A stretch of DNA of 37,825 nucleotides from Nitrospiria bacterium. GTDB taxonomy: Bacteria > Nitrospirota > UBA9217. Made by a program: the position numbers and the translations under genes. Under the pieces are notes generated by a model, which saw nothing but the letters and a program-made list of their open reading frames with translations, was not told the DNA's origin and made no database searches. The stretch lies in assembly GCA_919901555.1 (NCBI GenBank), contig CAKKPG010000034.1:1-37825 (forward strand), written 5' to 3'. Below are positions 7,374-15,247 of the stretch, one piece after another (the first letter of the stretch is position 1; every line of letters starts with the position of its first letter).

Positions 7374-8132
7374 ATGTTGAAACGACTCATCACGTATACC
7401 ATCGTCTTAGCAGCATCGCTCAGCCTTGCGGGACCGGCGCGGTCGGCGCAACCGGCAGGCGATGCCGTCCTCGTGACCAGGGTCGAGGGCACGGCGCAGG
7501 CCTTTACGAAAGGCGCTGCGAAAGGGACGTTGATCAGGAAAAACGACCGGCTTACGAAAGAGCAGGACGTGAAGGTTGACGAGAAATCCAGGGTGGAGCT
7601 CCGGTTTCCCGACGGAACGGTGATGCGGCTGGCGGAAAAAACGCAGCTCCGGCTGAGCGATGTGTCCTACGACAGGAAAACGGGCGGCAAGAACATGAAA
7701 GTGGACCTGTCCGTGGGAAAGCTGTGGGCCAAAGTGAAGAAACTCGTGACTCCCGATTCCGCGGTAGAGGTGAAGACCGTGAACGCCGTGGCAGGCGTCC
7801 GCGGGACGGTGTACCGGGTGAATGTGGAAGAAGATGCGAGCGCGGTGGTCAAGGTATATGACGGCCAGGTTTATGTGGCGGGCCTCCCCCGGGAGGTCCC
7901 CAAACCGGCGTCGCAGGTGTCGGGACCGGTGCCGGTTCCCGGGCCGCACGAGGTGCCGCCGCCGGTCCACCAGGTGACGATGGAGCAGTGGCATGAGATC
8001 GTAAAAGCCATGCAGCAGATTACGATCTCTCCCCAGGGTGTCGCCTCAAAGCCCCAGGATTTTACCGCCCAGGAAGACACTGATGACTGGGTAACGTGGA
8101 ACCAGGAGCGGGACAAACAGCTGAAGTTCTAA
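7374..8132 (+). CDS. FecR-domain exported protein
   Basis: The protein is 252 aa with a signal peptide ending near ARSA (residues 1-24). Residues about 30-165 form a FecR-type domain: VLVTRVEGTAQAF, a KNDRL turn, VELRFPDGTVMRLAEKTQLRL, then VKTVNAVAGVRGTVYRV and VVKVYDGQVYV. FecR domains are best known from periplasmic signalling to ECF sigma factors, but free-standing exported versions without a transmembrane anti-sigma part, as here, are common in envelope loci and probably bind protein or polymer. A Pro-rich stretch (residues about 168-200) precedes the C-terminus. It is the last gene of the operon, 16 bp after the CsgG-like gene, and is followed by a strong terminator. Confidence 0.8.
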   Translation: MLKRLITYTIVLAASLSLAGPARSAQPAGDAVLVTRVEGTAQAFTKGAAKGTLIRKNDRLTKEQDVKVDEKSRVELRFPDGTVMRLAEKTQLRLSDVSYDRKTGGKNMKVDLSVGKLWAKVKKLVTPDSAVEVKTVNAVAGVRGTVYRVNVEEDASAVVKVYDGQVYVAGLPREVPKPASQVSGPVPVPGPHEVPPPVHQVTMEQWHEIVKAMQQITISPQGVASKPQDFTAQEDTDDWVTWNQERDKQLKF

Positions 8133-8172
8133 GAGCAGCTCAACGATTGTGAGACTGTCGGAAAGAAAATTT

Positions 8173-8207
8173 AAAAAGCCGTCCTGACTTACAGGACGGC
8201 TTTTTTT
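8173..8207. terminator. Bidirectional intrinsic terminator between the envelope operon and marC
   Basis: AAAAAGCCGTCCT (8173-8185) pairs perfectly with AGGACGGCTTTTT (8193-8205) around a 7-nt loop. Seven T residues follow on the plus strand and an A-run precedes the stem, so it can act for both the plus-strand operon and the convergent minus-strand genes. Confidence 0.9.
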
Positions 8208-8229
8208 ACTGCACGTAAAGAGACGCTGA

Positions 8230-8826
8230 TTATTTGCCCGCCAGCAGGAACACGCCGCTGCGGATCATTTTTACGGCAAAGGCGGCCAGAATGAGGGCCG
8301 CCACCTTGGCAAAGGCGCGAGAGCCGTTAATGCCGATGAGCCTGATGATCCTGTCGGACTGTGAGAAAATGATCCCGGCCAGGAGAATGTTCACGATGAG
8401 CGAAAGGATCACCGGGACATATCCGTAGCTTCCCACGAGCACGAGGCTCGTGGTGAGAGTGGCCGGGCCGGCGATGAGCGGCGTGCCCAGGGGCACCACG
8501 CCGAACGTCGGGCTTAAGGGTATCTTCTTCTCGCCCGCCCGCACAATGTCGGCAATGGCGATGATGAGCAGCACGATCCCGCCGGCGATCATGAAGTCTT
8601 CCACGAGGATGCCCAGGGCGCGAAAGATCGCCCTGCCGAGAAGAACGAACCCCACGGTGACCATGAACGCGGTGACGATGGACTGGCGGACGATCTTTTT
8701 CCGCTCAAGCCGTTTTACTTTCTCCGTCATGGCCACGAAGAGCGGAAGCGTCCCCGGCGCGTCCAGAGCCACAAAGATGGGGATCAAGCTGACCAAAAAC
8801 GGCTGAACCATGTCTGGAATGTTCAT
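8230..8826 (-). CDS. marC: MarC family integral membrane protein
   Basis: The protein is 198 aa and starts at 8826 with a GAGGG ribosome-binding site upstream. It has about six hydrophobic helices and family signatures: VALDAPGTLPLFVAMT near the N-terminus, and PLGTPLIAGPATLTTSLVL in the middle. MarC/UPF0056 proteins are inner-membrane proteins of unclear function; the original link to multiple antibiotic resistance in E. coli has not held up. Length is typical. It is the last gene of an nfeD-slipin-marC unit, 61 bp after slipin, and shares a terminator with the convergent operon. Confidence 0.85.
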   Translation of the reverse strand: MNIPDMVQPFLVSLIPIFVALDAPGTLPLFVAMTEKVKRLERKKIVRQSIVTAFMVTVGFVLLGRAIFRALGILVEDFMIAGGIVLLIIAIADIVRAGEKKIPLSPTFGVVPLGTPLIAGPATLTTSLVLVGSYGYVPVILSLIVNILLAGIIFSQSDRIIRLIGINGSRAFAKVAALILAAFAVKMIRSGVFLLAGK

Positions 8827-8887
8827 GAGCCGGCATCCCTCTCTGCGGACGAGGCCGCCGCCGCATCCGCTCTCTCTGACCGCTGTA

Positions 8888-9664
8888 TCAGTCTTTTTTC
8901 TCCGCCATCTTCAGGAACGCCGTTACCAGGTCGATGGGCAGCGGGAACACGATGGTCGTATTCTTCTCCGTGCCGATTTCGGTGAGAGTCTGGAGGTACC
9001 GGAGCTGAAGCGCCATCGGGTTCTTGCTCATGACCGCTGCCGCTTCGGACAGCTTCGCCGAGGCCTGGAGCTCGCCTTCGGCATGGATGATCTTGGCCCG
9101 CCGTTCCCGTTCCGCCTGCGCCTGGATGGCGATGGCGCGCTGCATCTCCACAGGGAGGTCCACATTCTTGACCTCGACAGCCGTTACCTTCACGCCCCAC
9201 GGTTCGGTCTGCAGGTCGATGACCTTTTGCAGCTCCGCGTTGATGGACTCACGGTTCGAGAGCAGGTCATCGAGCGCGTTCTGACCAAGAATGCTCCTGA
9301 GCGTTGTCTGGGAAATGAGCGATGTGGCGTAGTAAAAATCTTCTACTTCGATGATCGCCTTGCGCGGGTCGATGACCCTGAAGTAGACCACGGCGTTCAC
9401 CTTGACGGTCACGTTGTCTTTTGTAATGATGTCCTGCGACGGCACGTCCATGGTGACCGTGCGCAGGCCCACGCGCACCATCTTCTGGATTCCCGGCCAG
9501 AGGAAGATGATGCCCGGCCCTTTCACGCCGTGCGTCAGGCTCACCTTTCCGAGGGTGAAGATCACACCCCGCTCGTACTGTTTCAATATCTTGACGATGT
9601 TGTACAAAATGAAGATCGCGATAACTGCAGTGAACAGAACACTTGTTGCAAACATTTGACCCAT
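8888..9664 (-). CDS. Slipin (SPFH/band 7 family, stomatin-like membrane protein)
   Basis: The protein is 258 aa from ATG 9664 with GGAGG upstream. An N-terminal membrane helix (residues about 8-25) is followed by the SPFH domain: [29 protein letters not shown], the [27 protein letters not shown] strand block, then a charged coiled-coil helix ([19 protein letters not shown]). Slipins form oligomeric rings or microdomains at the inner membrane. The upstream neighbour is a long-form NfeD protease, and this pairing is a known conserved operon in which NfeD cleaves the slipin C-terminus (shown for the Pyrococcus pair). Gene order and spacing (47 bp) support co-expression. Confidence 0.9.
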   Translation of the reverse strand: MGQMFATSVLFTAVIAIFILYNIVKILKQYERGVIFTLGKVSLTHGVKGPGIIFLWPGIQKMVRVGLRTVTMDVPSQDIITKDNVTVKVNAVVYFRVIDPRKAIIEVEDFYYATSLISQTTLRSILGQNALDDLLSNRESINAELQKVIDLQTEPWGVKVTAVEVKNVDLPVEMQRAIAIQAQAERERRAKIIHAEGELQASAKLSEAAAVMSKNPMALQLRYLQTLTEIGTEKNTTIVFPLPIDLVTAFLKMAEKKD

Positions 9665-9711
9665 AGTGGCCTCCTTACACGTATTCCGTGTCTATCTCTG
9701 TATGGTGCCGG

Positions 9712-11103
9712 TTAACTGACCTTCTTTACTTTGAGCATCAGACCTTCGACGTCAAGGACCGTTACCATGTCTCCCTTTGATATGGGTTCATCGCTCCAGG
9801 CGCTCCAGTATTCTCCCCGCATGAAAACCTGCCCGTCGGCGAGAATTTCGGTTTTTGCCAAGGCCTGCATCCCGATGAGCCCCTCCTTGCCCGTGTCCGC
9901 CTTTTCCCGGTAGACCCTGATCGCGACGGACACGGTGATAATGAAGAGAAGCGCGGACATCGCGACGGCGGGGATGATCACGGCCCATGATATCTGCAGG
10001 ACCGGCGATGAAGAGTCGATGAGCATGACCGAACCAAAGAGCATGGCTATGGTCCCTCCGATGCCGAGCACGCCGTGGCTCGTGATGAACGCCTCCGCAA
10101 TGAACAGCCCAATTCCCAGGATAATCAGCATGAGCCCCGCGTAGTTGATCGGCAGGGTGTGGAGCGCGTAGAAGGCGAGGATCAGACAGATGGCGCCCGC
10201 CACGCCGGGGAATATGGCGCCGGGATTCGAGAGCTCGAAGTAGAGGCCGTAGAATCCGAGGATCATGAGGATGTAGGCGATATTGGGATTGCTGATGATC
10301 TCAAGAAGCCTGAACCGGAACCCCATCTCTATTTCCTGCACCTGGGCCCCTTTGGTCTGCAATGTCTTTTTTCCGAGGACGAGCTCAACGGTTTTCCCGT
10401 CGATCGCCTTTAAGAGAGACGGGATGTCCGGAGCGATGAGGTCGATGACGCGCTCTTTGAGCGCTTCCGTTTCCGTAATAGAGACGCTTTTTCGAACAGC
10501 CTCTTCGGCCCATTTGGCATTCTTTCCGCGTTTCTCTGCAATGCCTCGCGCCATGGCGGCCAGATCATTGACGACCTTGGCCTCCATGGTCTTGTCCATC
10601 TTGCCCTCCATGGTCACGGGATGGGCCGCTCCGATATGGGTGGTCGGGGCCATGGCGGCGATGTTTGCGGCCATCGTGATGAACACGCCGGCAGATGCCG
10701 CCCTGGCTCCTGCCGGAGCAACGTAGACGATGACCGGGATATCGGCGGAGATCATCTTCTTGACGATCTCGCGCATGGATTCCACGAGCCCGCCGGGCGT
10801 GTCGAGCTGGATGATGACCGCCTCGGCGGCCTCTTTCGAAGCTTTATCGATGGACTTGATTATATATTCCGATACTACGGGTGTGATCGGCGCGTCGAGC
10901 TTGATGAGGTATATCTTCTTTGCTGCGGTCGGTACTGCAGCCTTCTGGGCTTGTCCCTGCTCATCCTGTTTAATGGGGGATGCGGGTGCTGGCCGGGCTT
11001 TTTTTTCCTTCGGCACACTCTCCGAGGCTGTAATGCCGACGACACCCGCAAAGACCAGCATGAGCGAAAGCAGCACGATTGCCCATCCCAGATTTTTCCG
11101 CAT
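9712..11103 (-). CDS. nfeD: Long-form NfeD membrane serine protease (ClpP-class)
   Basis: The protein is 463 aa starting at 11103 behind AAGGAG. It has a signal or membrane segment (residues about 8-28), a low-complexity linker, then a ClpP/SppA-like protease domain (about 65-235) with QLDTPGGLVESMREIV, the serine loop APAGARAASAGVFI and a lysine-containing helix (VNDLAAMARGIAEKRGKN). A multi-helix membrane region (about 270-395) and a small soluble OB-fold domain at the C-terminus (LIGMQALAKTEI... GDMVTVLDVEGLMLKVKK) follow. This is the full-length architecture that partners with slipin in membrane quality control. It is the first gene of the minus-strand unit and has a near-perfect promoter. 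Confidence 0.9.
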   Translation of the reverse strand: MRKNLGWAIVLLSLMLVFAGVVGITASESVPKEKKARPAPASPIKQDEQGQAQKAAVPTAAKKIYLIKLDAPITPVVSEYIIKSIDKASKEAAEAVIIQLDTPGGLVESMREIVKKMISADIPVIVYVAPAGARAASAGVFITMAANIAAMAPTTHIGAAHPVTMEGKMDKTMEAKVVNDLAAMARGIAEKRGKNAKWAEEAVRKSVSITETEALKERVIDLIAPDIPSLLKAIDGKTVELVLGKKTLQTKGAQVQEIEMGFRFRLLEIISNPNIAYILMILGFYGLYFELSNPGAIFPGVAGAICLILAFYALHTLPINYAGLMLIILGIGLFIAEAFITSHGVLGIGGTIAMLFGSVMLIDSSSPVLQISWAVIIPAVAMSALLFIITVSVAIRVYREKADTGKEGLIGMQALAKTEILADGQVFMRGEYWSAWSDEPISKGDMVTVLDVEGLMLKVKKVS

Positions 11104-11171
11104 GGGGTTGATCTCCTTAACTATTCAGGCCGTGATTGTTGAGTAGGATATGTAGGACAGAGTATATGAAA

Positions 11172-11200
11172 ATTATATCTGTAATATCCCTCGCTGTCAA
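11172..11200 (-). promoter_or_regulatory. Consensus sigma70-type promoter of nfeD-slipin-marC
   Basis: On the minus strand, TTGACA (11200-11195) and TATAAT (11177-11172) are both perfect and separated by 17 bp. Transcription should start near 11165, about 60 nt before the nfeD start. It lies back to back with the plus-strand promoter at 11208. Confidence 0.85.
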
Positions 11201-11207
11201 GAAAGGC

Positions 11208-11236
11208 TTGACTTGCCTATGCTTTTTCTGTAGCAT
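11208..11236 (+). promoter_or_regulatory. Putative sigma70-type promoter of rsmD-coaD
   Basis: TTGACT (11208-11213) is followed after 17 bp by TAGCAT (11231-11236). The -35 box is near consensus and the -10 box is moderate. It is divergent from, and does not overlap, the nfeD promoter. Confidence 0.5.
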
Positions 11237-11313
11237 CGTAACGATCTAAGTCGGGGGCGAAGGGGAGTACGTGCGGAGCCTCTCCGCGCTCTTTGCCGGT
11301 GTCACATCAAACC

Positions 11314-11865
11314 ATGAGAGTGAGCGGAGGCATAGGCAGGGGCAGACGACTGAAAGCGCCCGCCGGGTCGGGCGTAAGGCCCACGTCGGACAAGGTGAAG
11401 CAGGCCCTGTTCAACATCCTGGGCGAGAAGGTGGTCGGCGCCGTTTTCCTCGACCTGTACGCCGGAGCGGGCGGCATCGGCATCGAGGCCCTGAGCCGCG
11501 GTGCGGAACGGGTCGTGTTCGTGGACGTTTCCCGGGATTCCCTGAGCGTTATTAAACTCAACATCGAACAGACGGGCTTCGGGGAACGGGCCGAGGTTGT
11601 GGCGTCGAAAGCCGAGGCCTATCTCAAAAAGCGCGCCGGCCCCTTTGACATCGTGTTCCTCGATCCCCCGTACGCAGTAGAGCTCCGGCCGCTCCTGGAA
11701 CACGTTGCCGCAGCCGCTGTGGTGAAGCCGGACGGGATCGTGATCGCCGAACACTTCAGGAAGCAGCCCTCTCCTGAGCGCGCCGGGGGAATCGCCCTCT
11801 TTCGCGAAGCGAAATACGGGGATACGGTCCTGGCATTCTACAAAGCCGGTAACGCAAAAGGATAG
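11314..11865 (+). CDS. rsmD: 16S rRNA (guanine-N2)-methyltransferase RsmD
   Basis: The protein is 183 aa from ATG 11314; the frame extends to a TTG at 11293, but MRVSGGIGRGRRLKAP is the normal RsmD N-terminus. The Rossmann methyltransferase core shows the SAM loop FLDLYAGAGGIGIEALSRGA, and the target-base motif FLDPPY near residue 115. RsmD methylates G966 of 16S rRNA (E. coli numbering). The R.T.D..K..LFNIL motif near the N-terminus is also intact. rsmD next to coaD is a classic pairing in many bacteria. Here the two are separated by a MITE-like element. Confidence 0.93.
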   Translation: MRVSGGIGRGRRLKAPAGSGVRPTSDKVKQALFNILGEKVVGAVFLDLYAGAGGIGIEALSRGAERVVFVDVSRDSLSVIKLNIEQTGFGERAEVVASKAEAYLKKRAGPFDIVFLDPPYAVELRPLLEHVAAAAVVKPDGIVIAEHFRKQPSPERAGGIALFREAKYGDTVLAFYKAGNAKG

Positions 11866-11891
11866 CGAAGCCCGTATCGTATGGTGTCGAG

Positions 11892-12032
11892 GGTAACGGG
11901 CTGTTGCCCAAATCATTTTTGTCACCCTGAGCAGAGCGAAGGGTCTCTCAACCTAGCGGAAAAACAAGCTTCTTCGCTGCGCTCAGAATGACAATTAGGT
12001 TGAAAATACCATTTGGGCAACAGCCCGGTAAC
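11892..12032. mobile_element. MITE-like element with 16-bp perfect terminal inverted repeats and a 6-bp direct repeat
   Basis: GGGCTGTTGCCCAAAT (11898-11913) and its exact reverse complement (12011-12026) bound a 129-bp element. The hexamer GGTAAC flanks both ends directly (11892-11897 and 12027-12032), as expected for a target-site duplication. Nested inside is a second imperfect inverted pair: a 22-bp arm at 11920-11941 (GTCACCCTGAGCAGAGCGAAG) and one near 11972-11993 (CTTCGCTGCGCTCAGAATGAC). Each terminus is itself a small hairpin (GGGC..GCCC). It has no coding capacity. It sits between rsmD and coaD and was probably mobilised in trans, though no matching transposase is in the window. Confidence 0.65.
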
Positions 12033-12118
12033 ATTGAGCACGAACGACTTCACCGACCAGCGAAACAGGCGCCGTGACCGCAGCCTTTTGACGCTTTCGG
12101 AATAATTAAGGAGGTTTG

Positions 12119-12601
12119 ATGAAGCACATCGCCGTTTATCCCGGGACCTTCGACCCCGTCACGAACGGGCATGTCGACCTCCTTGAGCGGAGCCTCAGGA
12201 TATTCGATGAGGTGATCGTTGCCATCGCATCGAATCCGAAAAAGGCCCCGCTCTTCCCTATCGAGGAACGCATCGCCATGTTCAGGGAGGCTACGGCGCA
12301 ATATAAAAATGTGGTGATCGAAGGGTTCGACGGGTTGCTCGTCGATTACGTGAAGCAGAAGAAGGCGATCGGGATCGTGCGGGGCCTGCGAGCGGTGTCC
12401 GACTTCGAATACGAGATGCAGATGGCCCTTATGAACCGGCGGCTCGACAGTACGATCGAGACGGTGTTCCTCATGCCGAACGAGGAGTATTCGTTCATCA
12501 CCTCGACGATCGTGAGGGAAGCGGCGAGCTATGGAGGCGATGTTTCCAGTCTTGTTCCGAAGGTCGTGGTGGAGAAGCTGAAGAAGAAGTTCGGGAAGTA
12601 G
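12119..12601 (+). CDS. coaD: Phosphopantetheine adenylyltransferase
   Basis: The protein is 160 aa from ATG 12119, which sits five bases after TAAGGAGG; the TTG just before it is too close to the ribosome-binding site. CoaD transfers AMP to 4'-phosphopantetheine, the penultimate step of coenzyme A synthesis. The nucleotidyltransferase signature is intact: YPGTFDPVTNGHVDLLERS (T/HxGH type) at the N-terminus, the RGLRAVSDFEYEMQMALMNR block, and the EYSFITSTIVREAASYGGDV motif near the end (SSTxVRE-like). Length is typical. It is probably co-transcribed with rsmD despite the intervening element. Confidence 0.95.
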   Translation: MKHIAVYPGTFDPVTNGHVDLLERSLRIFDEVIVAIASNPKKAPLFPIEERIAMFREATAQYKNVVIEGFDGLLVDYVKQKKAIGIVRGLRAVSDFEYEMQMALMNRRLDSTIETVFLMPNEEYSFITSTIVREAASYGGDVSSLVPKVVVEKLKKKFGK

Positions 12602-12604
12602 CTC

Positions 12605-13423
12605 TTAGGGCTTTTTCATTCTCTGCCGCAGCGCCTCATACAAAAATACCGCTCCCGATACCGCCACATTCAGCGAATCGAGCGTCTCCGCCATGGGGAT
12701 GCGGACGCGGTGATCGACGTCCTTCAGAATATCATCCGGCAGTCCCGAACCCTCTTGTCCCACAATGACGGCAGTAGACTTCCGTAAATCGAGATCGAAG
12801 TGGGTCTTCTCTCCCGTTAAGACCATAGCCACAGTCTGAAATCCCTTTTGCCCGCATTTCTTCACAAAGGCCGTCACATCGCCGACACGCACGAGCGGCA
12901 TTCTGAGGATGCTCCCCATGGACGCCCGGATGGTTTTGTAATTGTAGGGGTCCACGGTGTTCGGGGTGATTGCCACGCCGCCGGCGCCCACGGCCTCGGC
13001 TGTTCTGATAATCGTCCCGAGGTTTCCCGGGTCCTGAAGCTGGTGGCAGATGACGATGAGTCCTGACTCATGGGCGAAGAGGGCGTCTTCCGTGTACTCC
13101 TTCACCTCCACCACTGCCATGACCGGCTGGGGGGTCTTGCTTTCGGATACGGCGTCCATCAGGCGCTCCGATATCCAGAGGATGTCCACGGACCGGTTCT
13201 CGGCGAGATCCAGCACCGCCTTGCCGTGGTGCTGGGTGAGGGACGGCGAGGCCACCACCATTTTGACCCCCGCCCTGTCACGGAGCGCCTCCTCGACCAT
13301 TTTGACGCCTTCGATCAAAAAGGCTTTTTCCTTTTTCCGGCGCTTCGGGTCGGACAGGGAACGCAGATAGAGTATTGTGCTGTTGTCTTTGCTTGAAAGG
13401 GGCTTGTGAGGCGCCGTTTGCAT
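12605..13423 (-). CDS. TrmH/SpoU family RNA 2'-O-methyltransferase
   Basis: The protein is 272 aa when started at ATG 13423; the frame is open further upstream to a TTG at 13477, which overlaps the iscR promoter. An N-terminal substrate-binding part (YLRSLSDPKRRKKEKAFLIEGVKMVEEAL) precedes a SPOUT methyltransferase domain with the three knot motifs: CHQLQDPGNLGTIIRTAEAVGAG, VIVGQEGSGLPDDI and VRIPMAETLDSLNVAVSGAVFLYEA. Family members methylate ribose in 23S rRNA or tRNA; the exact target cannot be read from sequence. It converges on coaD with only three bases between the stops and no hairpin there, so overlapping antisense 3' ends are likely. Confidence 0.9.
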   Translation of the reverse strand: MQTAPHKPLSSKDNSTILYLRSLSDPKRRKKEKAFLIEGVKMVEEALRDRAGVKMVVASPSLTQHHGKAVLDLAENRSVDILWISERLMDAVSESKTPQPVMAVVEVKEYTEDALFAHESGLIVICHQLQDPGNLGTIIRTAEAVGAGGVAITPNTVDPYNYKTIRASMGSILRMPLVRVGDVTAFVKKCGQKGFQTVAMVLTGEKTHFDLDLRKSTAVIVGQEGSGLPDDILKDVDHRVRIPMAETLDSLNVAVSGAVFLYEALRQRMKKP

Positions 13424-13466
13424 GGAGCGAGTATAGCATACTTGTGCGCCCGGCTGAAACAGAAAA

Positions 13467-13491
13467 ATACTTGACAAAAATAGTCAGGTTT
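13467..13491 (+). promoter_or_regulatory. Type 1 IscR operator upstream of iscR
   Basis: The 25-bp stretch matches the E. coli type 1 IscR site, as I recall its consensus, at 23 of 25 positions. The core halves are ATACTTGAC at the left and ATAGTCAGG at the right. It overlaps the -35 box and most of the spacer of the iscR promoter, so holo-IscR bound here would block transcription. In E. coli, [2Fe-2S]-IscR represses its own operon through such sites, so autoregulation is inferred here. Confidence 0.8.
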
Positions 13492-13499
13492 GATATGGT
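13471..13499 (+). promoter_or_regulatory. Promoter of the iscRSU-tusA operon
   Basis: TTGACA (13471-13476) and TATGGT (13494-13499) are 17 bp apart. Transcription would begin near 13506, about 70 nt before iscR. The -35 box lies within the IscR operator. Confidence 0.7.
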
Positions 13500-13577
13500 T
13501 ATCCCAATGGTATTTACGGGAGCAATTAAGTCCTGTTTCAGCGCTGAGCAGCAAGACACGCCGGCGCGAAAAGCGGT

Positions 13578-14054
13578 ATGAAACTATCAACCAAAGGGAA
13601 ATACGGCGTCCGGGCGATATTTGAGATAGCCCGCAAGTACGGAAAAGGACCGATTACGATCAAAGAAATCGCCGACCGGCAGCGCATATCCTTTTCGTAC
13701 CTTGAGCAGATCCTGAACCGCCTGGGGAGGGCGGGATTGATCGAGAGCGTGCGCGGGCCGGGAGGGGGTTATCTCCTCGGGAGAAAGCCGACAGACTTGA
13801 CCATCGGCGATGTGGTACGCGCGCTGGAAGGGCCGATTGCCTTGTCCCACTGCCTGGAGCCCGGCGAGTACGAGGAATGCTACCAGGCGGACGACTGTGT
13901 TGCAAGGATGGTCTGGGCAAAGGTCGGCGCGAAGATCGAAGAGGCGCTGGACAGCATCACCTTCGAAAGTCTTCTGCGCCAGTACCACGGAAAAGACCGG
14001 GACACGGCAGGAACAAAAAAGAAGACAGCTGCAGCAGGAAAGGGGGCATGTTGA
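13578..14054 (+). CDS. iscR: Rrf2 family iron-sulfur cluster regulator IscR
   Basis: The protein is 158 aa from ATG 13578. The N-terminal winged helix-turn-helix is typical: MKLSTKGKYGVRAI, ITIKEIADRQRISFSYLEQILNRLGRAGLI, and the wing SVRGPGGGYLLGR. Cys92, Cys101 and Cys107 (SHCLEPGEYEECYQADDC) are the expected [2Fe-2S] ligands; the first two are spaced by eight residues rather than the five of E. coli IscR. It senses cluster supply and should repress its own operon through the operator at 13467. A short Lys/Ala-rich tail follows the domain. The stop overlaps the iscS start (ATGTTGA), so the two are translationally coupled. Confidence 0.93.
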   Translation: MKLSTKGKYGVRAIFEIARKYGKGPITIKEIADRQRISFSYLEQILNRLGRAGLIESVRGPGGGYLLGRKPTDLTIGDVVRALEGPIALSHCLEPGEYEECYQADDCVARMVWAKVGAKIEEALDSITFESLLRQYHGKDRDTAGTKKKTAAAGKGAC

Positions 14055-15232
14055 CGGTGAGAAAAGTCTATCTGGACCACGCAGCGACCACGCCGGCCCA
14101 CCCGAAGGTGGTGGAGGCCATGATGCCCTATTTCACCGGGAAGTTCGGCAACCCGTCAAACCTGCACGACATGGGCCGGGAGGCCAAGAACGCGGTGGAA
14201 GAGGCCAGGGCGAAGACCTCGGCGCTCATCAACGCGAAGCCTGAAGAAATCTTTTTCACCTCCAGCGGAGCGGAGTCCAATAATTTCGCCCTCAAGGGGC
14301 TTGCCCAGGCGAACAACCAAAAGGGCAAGCATATCATCGTTTCCCAGATCGAACATTTTTCAATCCTTCATCCCGCCAAGACGCTCGAAAAAGCGGGCTT
14401 CACCGTCACCTATGTGCCGACGGACAGGACGGGACTCGTTGATCCGGGCGACATTGCCAGGGCGATCACCAAGGACACGGTCATGGTCTCCATCATGCAT
14501 GCTAATAACGAGATCGGCACCATCGAGCCCATCGAAGAGATCGCAAAGATCACAAAAGAGAAGGGAGTGCTGTTCCATACCGATGCCGTGGCGTCCGTTG
14601 GGTGGATTCCTGTTGACGTCAAGGCCCTGGGCGTGGACGCCCTTTCTCTTTCGGGCCACCAGTTCTACGGCCCCAAAGGCGCCGCAGCGCTCTTTGTGCG
14701 CAAAGGCGTGCGCATAAAACCGCTGATCGAGGGCGGCATCCAGGAAGACGGCAGGCGCGCAGGCACCGAGAACGTTCCTGCCCTCGTAGGCCTGGGAAAG
14801 GCCGCGGAGCTCGCCGCTGCGGAAGTTTCTCACCGGATGAGCTATACGGCCCAGCTCCGGGACCGGCTGCAGAAAGGCCTCACGGAGCGGATCGAGCACG
14901 TGGTGATCAACGGCCATCCCACGCGCAGGCTGCCGAACAATCTGAACCTGTCCATGTGGTACGTGGAAGGAGAGTCCATGCTCCTGTTCCTGAACATGGA
15001 AGGGGTGTACGTTTCGAGCGGATCGGCCTGCACGTCGCGCACCCTCAAGGCGTCCCACGTGCTCACCTGCATCGGCACGGACGCGGCCGTGGCAAACGGC
15101 ACGCTCCTCATGACGCTGGGCACGGGAAGCACGGCTGAGGATATGGACTACGTGATAGAGAAGCTTCCTCCCATCGTCCAGCGGCTTCGGGAGATGTCGC
15201 CTCTCTATGAAGACATGTTGAAGAAAAAATGA
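14048..15232 (+). CDS. iscS: IscS/NifS-type cysteine desulfurase lacking the PLP lysine
   Basis: The protein is 394 aa from ATG 14048, overlapping iscR by seven bases; the frame stays open further upstream only within iscR. The fold-type I aminotransferase family features are clear: YLDHAATTPAHPKV, FTSSGAESNNFALKG, His103 (IEHFSILHPA), Asp179 and the catalytic loop Cys328 (SSGSACTS). The lysine that should form the Schiff base with PLP is Gln205 (SLSGHQFYGPKG; codon CAG at 14660-14662). The usual Gln after DA(A/V) is Ala182 (HTDAVASVG). As I recall its sequence, Archaeoglobus fulgidus IscS has the same DA.ASVG pattern and an Asp in place of the lysine, so this looks like a natural subfamily rather than a sequencing error. 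It should hold Cys328 for cluster assembly with IscU, but ordinary desulfurase activity is doubtful. Confidence 0.9.
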   Translation: MLTVRKVYLDHAATTPAHPKVVEAMMPYFTGKFGNPSNLHDMGREAKNAVEEARAKTSALINAKPEEIFFTSSGAESNNFALKGLAQANNQKGKHIIVSQIEHFSILHPAKTLEKAGFTVTYVPTDRTGLVDPGDIARAITKDTVMVSIMHANNEIGTIEPIEEIAKITKEKGVLFHTDAVASVGWIPVDVKALGVDALSLSGHQFYGPKGAAALFVRKGVRIKPLIEGGIQEDGRRAGTENVPALVGLGKAAELAAAEVSHRMSYTAQLRDRLQKGLTERIEHVVINGHPTRRLPNNLNLSMWYVEGESMLLFLNMEGVYVSSGSACTSRTLKASHVLTCIGTDAAVANGTLLMTLGTGSTAEDMDYVIEKLPPIVQRLREMSPLYEDMLKKK

Positions 15233-15247
15233 CGAAGGGGGAAGAAT

